A DNA stretch of 6,625 bases from contig DCHT01000032.1 of assembly GCA_002314885.1 (NCBI GenBank), positions 1 through 6,625 of the forward strand, given 5' to 3'. This document shows positions 1 to 6,571 of this stretch, piece after piece. The position numbers and the translations under genes were made by a program. How positions within the stretch are numbered: the first letter of the stretch is position 1; every line of letters starts with the position of its first letter. Under the pieces are notes generated by a model, which saw nothing but the letters and a program-made list of their open reading frames with translations, had not been told where the DNA came from and did no database searches. The stretch is from Bacteroidales bacterium UBA1745. GTDB lineage: Bacteria; Bacteroidota; Bacteroidia; Bacteroidales; UBA932.

Positions 1-9
1 CTAGTGGCA

Positions 10-762
10 CTACTTCTGCGCCACGAAGACGGAGGGGGCGGAGTGGAATTGGAAGCCTTCGTAGGAGAAGGAACGGAGGTCGGCGGGGTCGGTGAGGCGG
101 TTTTCGATGATGAAGCGGGTCATCGCTCCCCTGCAGGTCTTGGCCCAGACGGACGGAGTGGTCATCTTACCGTTCTTGAGGACGTGGAACTCGGGCTCGA
201 TCACGGTCACTTCAGCCAAGACACGCTTCCAGTCGAAGAGGCCGCGGAACTCCTCGGTGTCCAGATAGATCAGCAGGCCGTCGTCGGCTTTGACGGAATC
301 GATGAGCACGTCGGTCAGCAGCGAACGCCAGAATTCGCTCACTTTGCGGCCACCGGTGGACGGCAGTGGGAAGCCGCCTTCCATTCGATAGGGATTTATG
401 CCGTCAAATGGCCTCAGAAGGCCGTAGAGGCAGGAAGATATCCATAGATGCGCATTGGCCCATTCCAGGTCGGGATATGGCAAGGAATCAGCCTTCAGGT
501 GCTTGTAGGCCTGACCGTGGTAAGCCAGGACGGCCGGCATCAGCTCAGCCTCGTCACTCCCGAAAACAGCATATCGTTGACGGTTCTGCTCAGCAATGGC
601 CAGGCTGCAGGAAAACAGTTCGGACAGGTCGTCGGCAGTCTTACGGCTCATATCGGCCGCAAAACGCTCCGCAATGGCCTGGAAACGCGGTTCGGAGGGC
701 AGAATGCCGCTCACGGGAGCCGTTTCGCGCATAATCTTGGCACTGGCCAGCAGAATCTGCAT
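10..762 (-). CDS. yaaA: YaaA family peroxide stress protein (DUF328)
   Basis: This 250-residue protein is full length for the YaaA/DUF328 family (E. coli YaaA is about 258 residues). The signature block YGLLRPFDGINPYRME lies at residues 113-128. An upstream YHGQAY (81-86) matches the family's FNG-x-x-Y-like segment. The C-terminal block AKTCRGAMTRFII (207-219) is followed by ENRLTDPADL, which closely resembles the E. coli C-terminus. It is cytosolic, with no signal peptide or membrane segment. In E. coli YaaA is induced by peroxide through OxyR, binds DNA and limits intracellular iron and Fenton damage; that role is carried over here by family. Its ATG follows the stop of the ferredoxin-like gene after one base, with no Shine-Dalgarno sequence, so translation is probably coupled. 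The stop lies ten bases from the window edge, so its terminator cannot be seen. The family assignment is secure; the role in this organism is inferred. Confidence 0.95.
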   Translation of the reverse strand: MQILLASAKIMRETAPVSGILPSEPRFQAIAERFAADMSRKTADDLSELFSCSLAIAEQNRQRYAVFGSDEAELMPAVLAYHGQAYKHLKADSLPYPDLEWANAHLWISSCLYGLLRPFDGINPYRMEGGFPLPSTGGRKVSEFWRSLLTDVLIDSVKADDGLLIYLDTEEFRGLFDWKRVLAEVTVIEPEFHVLKNGKMTTPSVWAKTCRGAMTRFIIENRLTDPADLRSFSYEGFQFHSAPSVFVAQK

Positions 763-763
763 A

Positions 764-1528
764 TTACTTCAGATAGGAATCCTTGAAATAGTACTGGCCC
801 TTCCCTTTCGTGTAAGTCGCACACTGGATGGCATTTGTCGGACAATGCTGGTAGCAGGCCATACACTGGGTACATCCGCCCTGCCACTGAGGCTTGCCAT
901 CAACGAGGCGTATATTGTTCAGCGGACACACCTGGGCGCATTTTCCACAACTGATGCAGCCCTCCTCGACGTGATATTTCGAGTCTGACACATTCTTCAC
1001 GAAGCCAGGGCGTATCAGATATGTCTTCAGGCGAGGCATAGAGCCGACAATGAGATCGTCAAGCTGCTCTCGGCCGAGAATATGAGCCACTACAGACGGC
1101 ATTTTAGCCTTGGCGGCCACAATCTTTGCACGCGCACCTTCCTCGGTATCGAGTTTGAATCCAGGGAAAGCGAGGTAGGTCTCAGGCATCTGGAAGCAAT
1201 ATGCGGCATCCAGGCTCATACCGGCCTTGGAAAGCGTCTCGGCAAAGACTTTGCGGGTCATACCCATCTCGTCGCCGCAGGTGCAGGCAAACCACACATA
1301 GGCAGGCTTGCCGGTCCATTTCACGCTCAGCACGAAGTCTTCGACCAACTGAGGCGGAGCCCAGGCATATATAGGAAAAACGAAGCCTACAGACTGGCCT
1401 TCGACGTCAATCTCACCGACGCCGGCCCGCTGAAGTTCCGGTATGAAAGCAATATTTTCTCCGAGTCCGGCAGCCAGTTCCTCGGCCACCCAACGGCTGT
1501 TGCCGCATCCTGAATAGTAGTAGATCAT
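764..1528 (-). CDS. EFR1-type flavodoxin-like / 2x[4Fe-4S] ferredoxin protein
   Basis: This 254-residue cytosolic protein has two parts. Residues 1-160 are flavodoxin-like: a beta strand runs into a phosphate-loop-like SGCGNSRWVA (6-15), then FVFPIYAWAPPQ (49-60) and TCGDEMG (83-89), a usual order in this fold. Residues 190-235 are a bacterial-type ferredoxin with two complete cluster motifs, CISCGKCAQVCP (Cys 191, 194, 197, 201) and CTQCMACYQHCP (Cys 219, 222, 225, 229). This is the architecture named EFR1 family ferrodoxin, common in gut anaerobes. It probably carries electrons between an FMN and two [4Fe-4S] clusters, but partner and substrate are unknown. In the loop, SGCGNS replaces the usual SGTGNT, so FMN binding is not certain. 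The chosen ATG is the first after a Bacteroides-like promoter (1549-1579). It is transcribed with yaaA one base downstream, which suggests an oxidative or iron-stress context. Confidence 0.9.
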   Translation of the reverse strand: MIYYYSGCGNSRWVAEELAAGLGENIAFIPELQRAGVGEIDVEGQSVGFVFPIYAWAPPQLVEDFVLSVKWTGKPAYVWFACTCGDEMGMTRKVFAETLSKAGMSLDAAYCFQMPETYLAFPGFKLDTEEGARAKIVAAKAKMPSVVAHILGREQLDDLIVGSMPRLKTYLIRPGFVKNVSDSKYHVEEGCISCGKCAQVCPLNNIRLVDGKPQWQGGCTQCMACYQHCPTNAIQCATYTKGKGQYYFKDSYLK

Positions 1529-1548
1529 ACTTTATATAATATATGGTA

Positions 1549-1579
1549 CGAATATAGGCAATTTGACTTGCAGCACAAA
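1549..1579 (-). promoter_or_regulatory. Bacteroides-type promoter for the ferredoxin-yaaA operon
   Basis: Read on the minus strand, TTTG (1579-1576) is followed after exactly 19 bases by TATATTCG (1556-1549). The Bacteroides sigma-ABfr consensus is TTTG at -33 and TAnnTTTG at -7, with about 19-21 bases between. Five of the six fixed -7 positions match, the exception being C for T. The ATG at 1528 is 20 bases past the -7 box, so the 5' leader would be only about 15 bases and very AT-rich. The -33 TTTG is made by the end of the upstream terminator's T-tract. The call rests on consensus and spacing only. Confidence 0.6.
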
Positions 1580-1616
1580 AAAATTGAAGGACCAAACCTC
1601 ACGGCTTAGTCCTCCA
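1577..1616 (-). terminator. Intrinsic terminator of the fimbrillin operon
   Basis: On the minus strand a 14-bp stem (arms 1616-1603 and 1598-1585) closes a GTGA loop (1602-1599), a GNRA tetraloop. One A and seven T residues follow (1583-1577). Eleven pairs are Watson-Crick and three are G-U. The same three positions would be A-C mismatches in RNA from the plus strand, so the structure is oriented for minus-strand transcripts. It lies 93 bases after the stop of the distal lipoprotein gene and just before the next promoter, where an operon terminator is expected. Confidence 0.85.
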
Positions 1617-1700
1617 CACATACACTTGTTGCCGAAAAATCGGCATTACACACTTAATCTCCGCTTGCGCGGAATGCACACAATAATACCGCTTGCGCGG
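1616..1700 (-). repeat. Three degenerate 28-29-base hairpin units in the 3' UTR
   Basis: Between the lipoprotein stop and the terminator lie three imperfect units, starting on the minus strand at 1700, 1672 and 1643. Units 1 and 2 open with the identical 12-mer CCGCGCAAGCGG (1700-1689 and 1672-1661), which folds as a 4-bp stem (5 bp for the second) closed by a GCAA GNRA loop. Unit 3 opens with CCGATTTTTCGG, centre of a 6-bp hairpin at 1645-1630 with a T4 loop. Each opening is followed by a GTGT-rich tail, with AAGTGT shared by units 2 and 3. Nothing here codes for protein. Possible roles are mRNA 3'-end protection or a small REP-like element; neither can be decided from the sequence. Confidence 0.55.
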
Positions 1701-1708
1701 CTATATTT

Positions 1709-3415
1709 CTAGTCAACAGCACCTTCTCCTTCACCGGGTTCGTCCTCCCCAAAAAAGAAATCTGTCAATGGAATCAAGTTATAGTTGCCAGCCTGGAATG
1801 ATGGCCAGGTCTGATATGATTCTGGTTTAATCGAAGTGAACACATTGTCGAAGCTATCAAAGCTGCCTTTAAGCCAGAAGCAGATCTCGGAATCCGCCAC
1901 GAATGCTGGACAGGAGAAATAGAATGACATATCATCGTTGTCCCCCGTGGTAACAGCCTCTGCAAACTCCAATGTAATCAAGTCCTCAAAAACAGCTTCG
2001 AACACTATATCTGAGCCGTCGCAACGTATTTCAACGGCAGACGGAATACCTTGTATCTCAGCGCCCGAAACAACGAAATTCGATGGCACAAATGGCTTCG
2101 AATCAGGACTCTCCTCAGCTAGAGCCTTCGAGCCGACGATATCGGTGACTTCCACCTTGTTGACGGCATTGAGGTATTCAAACTGAAGAAGCGATCCACA
2201 TTCTTGCTCGGCAACAGTGAACCTTGCGGACATATACATAGGAACATTATCAAGCGTTCCATCCTGCCTGTCGAATCCCAGTACTATGGGTTTCTTTGTC
2301 AGATCGCAAGCCTTGTCGGCAAGCGCAGGGGAAATCAGGATATAGTCTCCGTTCAGAAGCTTCTTCTCGGGACACACCTGGATGGATGCCGTTCCATCGT
2401 CATTCTGCTCAACAATCGTCACATCGGCCTTGAGGATTTCAGCCCTCCTGACATCAATCAGGGAGAAACTTTCCTCGCCAGTCCAAGTCTCTGAAGAAAG
2501 CCCTTCGATGGATGGCTTAGACGCCAACTCAAATAAAGCCGCCGTGGACTCCAGACTATTGAACTCCGCCAAAACCAGACGATAGTTTGTTCCAGCCGCC
2601 AATCTGGCCTCAGGGAATGGAGAGCTATACTGCTCCTCTCCCATTGCGATATAGAAGAATCTCTCGTATTCCGGATCGAAAACAGCTTCAGGTGCCGTAA
2701 AGAACACAAACCTTCCGCCGGAGGAGTTAGTGCTGATTTCAGGTGTCAGCAGGATTGCCGTATGATCACTCTCCTGCCCCTCTTCATCGATAAAAGTCTC
2801 GTATGCAGAAGTTTTCTTCAACTGACCGCCCTCAAAAGAGAGTTTCAACAGGTTATTGACGCCGGATATTTCAATGGAATCTATAGGTGTAGAAGCCGGA
2901 AGACCAGCAACAGACACCTGGAGGTATGTCATCAAGAAACTGAATTTCAGGGTCTGAGACGAGCCGGTCAGGTCACTTGCCGCCATCTCCTTATAGACGA
3001 CGAAAGGTACACTGCCGGAAGCTCCGCCATTCTGCTGGGAAAAATTAATCGAAAGAACTCCACCCTCACACGACACAGGCTCGCTGGAATAAAGCAGAAG
3101 CAATTTGTCGTCAGAATTGACAGGGGAAGTCAGGTTTCCGCTGAAACTTGCAATCGAACCGGCATTGTCCGGACTGAGAGTGCCACAAAGCATCATCCCC
3201 TGAGACATATTACACACGGCAATTTCGTCGTCAAGCGCCCATTTGAGGCTTACCACATAACTGATTCCAGCCTTGGTATCTTCATCGGCTTCCAACTGGG
3301 GCATTTCCGCCACAAAGGACAGGGACATATACGGCTGGCTCTCTTCCACCCTTTTGCAGGAGAAGAGAACCATAACAATGCTAAAAGCTGCAAATATGCT
3401 AAAATATCGCTCCAT
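1709..3415 (-). CDS. Fimbrillin-like surface lipoprotein, two predicted domains
   Basis: I start this gene at the ATG at 3415 (568 residues). From there the protein opens with a lipoprotein signal peptide: a hydrophobic stretch, then LFSC with lipidated Cys20. The 32-residue upstream extension of the frame lacks signal character and lies over the 45-residue gene. Mature features fit the Bacteroidales FimA/fimbrillin-like superfamily: TKAG at 47-50, the usual place of the N-terminal Lys/Arg, then W59 and DDEIAV. A core strand pair is seen in LKFSFLMTYLQVSV (156-169) with IDSIEISG (178-185). A closing AAGTNYRLVL (273-282) seems to end one domain. A second cycle runs through LLQFEYLNAVNKVEV (409-423) to AGNYNLIPL (542-550). 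The tail (556-568) is acidic and Gly-rich. It is probably exported and surface-exposed as a fimbrial anchor, accessory subunit or adhesin. It is the last gene of the operon. The exact family is less certain than the superfamily. Confidence 0.8.
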   Translation of the reverse strand: MERYFSIFAAFSIVMVLFSCKRVEESQPYMSLSFVAEMPQLEADEDTKAGISYVVSLKWALDDEIAVCNMSQGMMLCGTLSPDNAGSIASFSGNLTSPVNSDDKLLLLYSSEPVSCEGGVLSINFSQQNGGASGSVPFVVYKEMAASDLTGSSQTLKFSFLMTYLQVSVAGLPASTPIDSIEISGVNNLLKLSFEGGQLKKTSAYETFIDEEGQESDHTAILLTPEISTNSSGGRFVFFTAPEAVFDPEYERFFYIAMGEEQYSSPFPEARLAAGTNYRLVLAEFNSLESTAALFELASKPSIEGLSSETWTGEESFSLIDVRRAEILKADVTIVEQNDDGTASIQVCPEKKLLNGDYILISPALADKACDLTKKPIVLGFDRQDGTLDNVPMYMSARFTVAEQECGSLLQFEYLNAVNKVEVTDIVGSKALAEESPDSKPFVPSNFVVSGAEIQGIPSAVEIRCDGSDIVFEAVFEDLITLEFAEAVTTGDNDDMSFYFSCPAFVADSEICFWLKGSFDSFDNVFTSIKPESYQTWPSFQAGNYNLIPLTDFFFGEDEPGEGEGAVD

Positions 3416-3536
3416 TGAGTCCGATTTCGCCGCCGTCTTCCGATTCAGTGCCACCATCTCCTGAACCATTAAGAAATGACTTCTCAATGATAAGTTCAGA
3501 AATCTCGACATCCGGAGACAGATATTCCTTGGCCAT
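3399..3536 (-). CDS. Small Bacteroidales peptide (45 aa) with YxxP motif
   Basis: The ATG at 3536 lies 8 bases after the stop of the large fimbrial gene, and the TAG lies inside the next gene, overlapping it by 17 bases. The peptide begins MAKEYLSPDVEISELIIEKS and continues as a Gly/Asp/Glu-rich tail containing SGDGG and EDGGE, ending NGAIF. It has no signal peptide, membrane segment or cysteine. The form MxKxYxxP, then a mostly hydrophobic and acidic stretch, then a Ser/Gly-rich tail recalls many unnamed small Bacteroidales proteins (from memory, not a search). Y5, P8, S13, E18 and F21 align without gaps to Y9, P12, S17, E22 and F25 of the 54-residue peptide earlier in the operon. Function is unknown. 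Options are an export or assembly partner of the following lipoprotein, a modified-peptide precursor, or a coupling leader ORF. The tight packing and the motif argue that it is translated. Confidence 0.72.
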   Translation of the reverse strand: MAKEYLSPDVEISELIIEKSFLNGSGDGGTESEDGGEIGLNGAIF

Positions 3537-3544
3537 AGAATAAA

Positions 3545-6394
3545 TTACTTAACGTAGTCCCTTACACAGCGGATGTATGCCGCACCTTCACCTGAAGGGT
3601 ACATATTCTCTGATGAGTCAGTCGTAACTACACCACCGGAATACATATATGAGCAATTCTTGGAAACATCATTTCGATAGTAGTATGTCCTGGCGCCAGT
3701 CTTGTTCGTAAGGCTTGAGGACATAAAACGGACCATAAGACCGAACTCGCGCTCGTTAGGGATACGCCAGCCACCTTCGCCAATAGCTTCATCGTCCTCC
3801 TGATAGTAATCGTGACAGAGATCCTGTTCTGTAATCTGCTCAAAACTGAAAGTAGTGACAGTGGTATTGTCAATCGTAGCAGAAAGGTTCGCAGATGCAA
3901 CCTGGAAAGCAGAAGGGAGCTGGTCAGAGTCTTCATTCCTCTGATGAGGAAGATACTCGACAGTCACTGAACCAGCTTCACGTACGGAAGTACTGCCAAG
4001 CTTATCAAGAGAAATCACCCTGTTCGAAGAATCATAGGAAGTACTTGAACTAACCGGCTGATTGTACATTCCGCTTCCGAGACTTCGAGCACATCGTACG
4101 CCCAGCAAACCAGTTGGAGAGCTCTTTGTGCCTTGATAGCCGAAAAGCCAACCTTCAGCGCCAGAGTATTTACCAAAGGATGCACCCTCGTCAATGTACC
4201 ATACCCTCTTCAGACCACTTGAACCATAAGAACTGGAAAAATAGCCCTGATATTCAGAGTGAAGTTTAGCATCACCACCGAGGGATGGATAGCCATACCA
4301 GATTGTAAGGCACTGCTCGATGGCTGGAAGATACCATTTCAGTTCAGACTGGTCAATGTAGCCATCACCGTTTTCATCACGGTTCCTAGCGAGGCACTGG
4401 AACCTTGCATACTGATAGCTGGACATCAAAGCATCCTCAGCATTAGACTCTGAATTATCAAAATGTCCAAGCTTAGACATATCGATATAATTGGACCACT
4501 TATCTCCAACAGTCACGTATTGCTTGCTGTTGGTCCAGCCATCAGTGTCGCTGCTGCTAGACTGAGAATCACTGTTGTAGGACGTACCACTAATTCCAGC
4601 CCAGGTCATAGGTCCGAACTCCTCCTTGAACTCGATGCCGAATGGGTTGTAGCCGCTGTCGGTCACGTCGAGATTGTACATTGAGCGGATAGACTTCTGC
4701 CTGATGGAGAAGATCGGAGTCACAGCATAGGAGCTCTTGCCATCCTTACTGATGGAAAGGCCTGACGCGAGGGTCAGTTCCCTGTCATCCACATTGATGA
4801 AGGTCTTGAGTTCCTTGCCCTCATAGTAGAATTCATTTACGAATGCTGCAGTGTAGAAGTTGCCGTCAATAACCTTGAAATACTGTGTATCATAGCTTGA
4901 CGGATTTGCCTGATATGCAACAACGTCAGCAAGAAGATCGTAAATATCGCCCTTTTTGCTTGCTGTAGCAGGATATGTAGGCAGCTCAGTGGCACTTGTC
5001 GGCTTCACGAACTCAATCCAGGAAACGTCTGCAGGCTTGGTGGATCCAGCTGCCTCGTTGGATGAGTATGAGATGTTCTCGTAAGGAGTGATGGAACGGA
5101 CTACATACTCATTGGCAGAGAAGTTAGGCATCTTGACCATCACGGTCTCATAGTGGCTGTCCACCTCGATGTTGGTGGTACCGGCTGCGATAGAATAGAG
5201 GTTGCCCTCTGCTGCTGAATCGTAAGTGACATAGTCATCGCCGGTGTACATAGCCTCAGCTATGATCTTGTCGACGCCGGCTACCTTTATATTATATAGA
5301 TACTTGCCATTACGACGTACAGTATAGTTGCCGAGACTGCCTGAAGATGAACAGTTTCCGAGGTGAATAGTGTAGGAAACCTTTCCGGAAGCTTTTGAAC
5401 CAGCACCATCAACGGTTACAGGACCTTCGTACTGGCCAGTAATAACTACGTATGTGCCATTATCAGGCGCATTGAGGAAGCTCTGATCTGTGGCAGAGGT
5501 ATGGATTGACCTTGCGGCAAAAGAAGCAGGAGTGTTCTTCGCAGTCAGGGCATTCTCCATCACATAGAATGAGAAGCTGTCCTGACCGGCGATATCCTTA
5601 TCAAGAGAGTTGAAATAAACCTGAGTAAAACCTGCATCAGGAAGAGACTCAGGGAAGGTACCGCCTACATTGTCCACGGAGCCGGTGTTGCTCTTCCAGC
5701 CGCTCCTCTCAAAGAGAGTGGCCTTCTGAGGGCAGTTATATACGCTGTAGGAAAGTGGCCTGAAAGTGACTCCAGTGGCAGATTCAATGGTGAATTCCAC
5801 CTTCGCAGTCATACGACGGAGGTGAATGTTCTCGGCAGTGAGGTCATTGCTGCCAGGCTGGAGAGTTACAGTGCCGTCTCCCCTTCCATAGACGCCGGTC
5901 ATAAGGAGGGAATTCTCCATAAGGGCGATGGAAGTGTTGTTCTTGGCTACGACTGCCGCCTTGAGATCGTCGAGTGAAAGATCCTTGAGACTGTTCACAT
6001 CAACAGTTCCGAAGTTGCTGCTGTTGGAATTGGCCACTGCGTAGAGATAGTACTCGCCGCTGGTCAGTTCGCTGTCCTCCAGGGTAATCGTATATATATA
6101 ATTGGTAGAAGTTACCTTTGACGGAGTACCGAGCTGTGATTCACCCACGAGGGAAATCACGGTCTTAGGCCTGTCCAGGTAGTTTTCCTTGCGATAGAAG
6201 AACAGGGAAAGGTCGGAAATGTTGGTCTCCTGAAGGTCCGTAGCTTTGGTAGATACGGTGGAAGGAGCCGGAGCAGTGATCTGGACAGTCAGCGATGCAG
6301 GCTGTCCCTCCACTACTGGTTTGAATTCCTCATTGCAGGAAACTGCGGCAAACACTGCGATTGATGCCAGCAGGATAGTTATAATCTTCTTCAT
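3545..6394 (-). CDS. Large FimA/Mfa-type fimbrial lipoprotein, DUF4906-like
   Basis: This 949-residue protein starts with a lipoprotein signal peptide ending AVSC (Cys20). STKA (48-51) is followed by an acidic stretch and ISDLSLFFYRKE (59-70), then YYLYAVANS (115-123). This is the usual N-terminal layout of Bacteroidales fimbrillins, where a Lys/Arg protease site precedes the first strands. NGKYLYNIKV (362-371) looks like the end of the first fimbrillin domain. A Ser-rich linker (604-618) leads to a C-terminal region typical, from memory, of DUF4906 proteins. It contains an EF-hand-like loop (Asp673, Asn675, Asp677, Asp681, Glu684), then KWYLPAIEQ (686-694) and GVRCAR (765-770), and later GGWRIPNERE (874-883) and YIRCVRDY (940-947). 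The likely role is an outer-membrane-anchored fimbrial subunit, probably tip or adhesin given its size and the FISUMP-like end. It follows the 54-residue gene after 12 bases. The superfamily is confident; the tip role is inferred. Confidence 0.85.
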   Translation of the reverse strand: MKKIITILLASIAVFAAVSCNEEFKPVVEGQPASLTVQITAPAPSTVSTKATDLQETNISDLSLFFYRKENYLDRPKTVISLVGESQLGTPSKVTSTNYIYTITLEDSELTSGEYYLYAVANSNSSNFGTVDVNSLKDLSLDDLKAAVVAKNNTSIALMENSLLMTGVYGRGDGTVTLQPGSNDLTAENIHLRRMTAKVEFTIESATGVTFRPLSYSVYNCPQKATLFERSGWKSNTGSVDNVGGTFPESLPDAGFTQVYFNSLDKDIAGQDSFSFYVMENALTAKNTPASFAARSIHTSATDQSFLNAPDNGTYVVITGQYEGPVTVDGAGSKASGKVSYTIHLGNCSSSGSLGNYTVRRNGKYLYNIKVAGVDKIIAEAMYTGDDYVTYDSAAEGNLYSIAAGTTNIEVDSHYETVMVKMPNFSANEYVVRSITPYENISYSSNEAAGSTKPADVSWIEFVKPTSATELPTYPATASKKGDIYDLLADVVAYQANPSSYDTQYFKVIDGNFYTAAFVNEFYYEGKELKTFINVDDRELTLASGLSISKDGKSSYAVTPIFSIRQKSIRSMYNLDVTDSGYNPFGIEFKEEFGPMTWAGISGTSYNSDSQSSSSDTDGWTNSKQYVTVGDKWSNYIDMSKLGHFDNSESNAEDALMSSYQYARFQCLARNRDENGDGYIDQSELKWYLPAIEQCLTIWYGYPSLGGDAKLHSEYQGYFSSSYGSSGLKRVWYIDEGASFGKYSGAEGWLFGYQGTKSSPTGLLGVRCARSLGSGMYNQPVSSSTSYDSSNRVISLDKLGSTSVREAGSVTVEYLPHQRNEDSDQLPSAFQVASANLSATIDNTTVTTFSFEQITEQDLCHDYYQEDDEAIGEGGWRIPNEREFGLMVRFMSSSLTNKTGARTYYYRNDVSKNCSYMYSGGVVTTDSSENMYPSGEGAAYIRCVRDYVK

Positions 6395-6406
6395 ATCGTC
6401 GCTGGA

Positions 6407-6571
6407 TTAATCAAAGGTTATCGTTCCATTGTCGATGGTGATATATTCATCGACTTCTACCTTAACGGTCACTGAATCCACGGGCTCGGATGCACAGAAA
6501 CACCCTTCCGCACAAACCTGTGACTTAAATGTCGTCGGCGTCACATACGCGCCACACAATACTTTCTTCAT
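6407..6571 (-). CDS. Small Cys-containing Bacteroidales peptide (54 aa), YxxP motif
   Basis: This short gene starts at the ATG at 6571 and ends with TAA 12 bases before the large fimbrial gene. It encodes MKKVLCGAYVTP, then CAEGCFCAS (20-28), then a valine/acidic-rich stretch with VTVKVEVDEYIT (34-45), ending ITFD. Cysteines are at 6, 20, 24 and 26, dense for so small a protein. The N-terminus is not hydrophobic enough for a signal peptide. Its Y9, P12, S17, E22 and F25 match the spacing in the 45-residue peptide between the two fimbrial genes, which supports it as a real gene. The function is unknown to me. The C-x3-C-x-C cluster could bind metal, form disulfides, or be a modification site in a RiPP-like peptide. 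No maturation enzyme is visible in the window. It is the first gene of the operon that can be seen here. Confidence 0.7.
   Translation of the reverse strand: MKKVLCGAYVTPTTFKSQVCAEGCFCASEPVDSVTVKVEVDEYITIDNGTITFD

Noticed and set aside
4..988. Overlapping plus-strand open frames over yaaA and the ferredoxin gene, up to 147 codons
   Set aside because: They lie opposite two strongly recognised genes, have no recognisable motifs or promoters, and are explained by the GC-rich codons of the minus-strand genes.
1661..1700. CRISPR-like repeat-spacer array
   Set aside because: Only two exact 12-base copies with a 16-base interval and related tails; the units are self-complementary hairpins in a 3' UTR, not repeats with unique spacers.
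2762..3418. 218-codon plus-strand open frame opposite the distal lipoprotein gene
   Set aside because: Its composition looks like translated antisense, with no family features. The minus-strand frame has a signal peptide, lipobox and domain pattern.
3399..3536. Calling the 45-residue peptide a lasso-peptide or other RiPP precursor because of YxxP
   Set aside because: There is no RRE, cyclase, radical-SAM or peptidase gene in the window, and similar MxKxYxxP small proteins are widespread in Bacteroidales without such genes as far as I recall.
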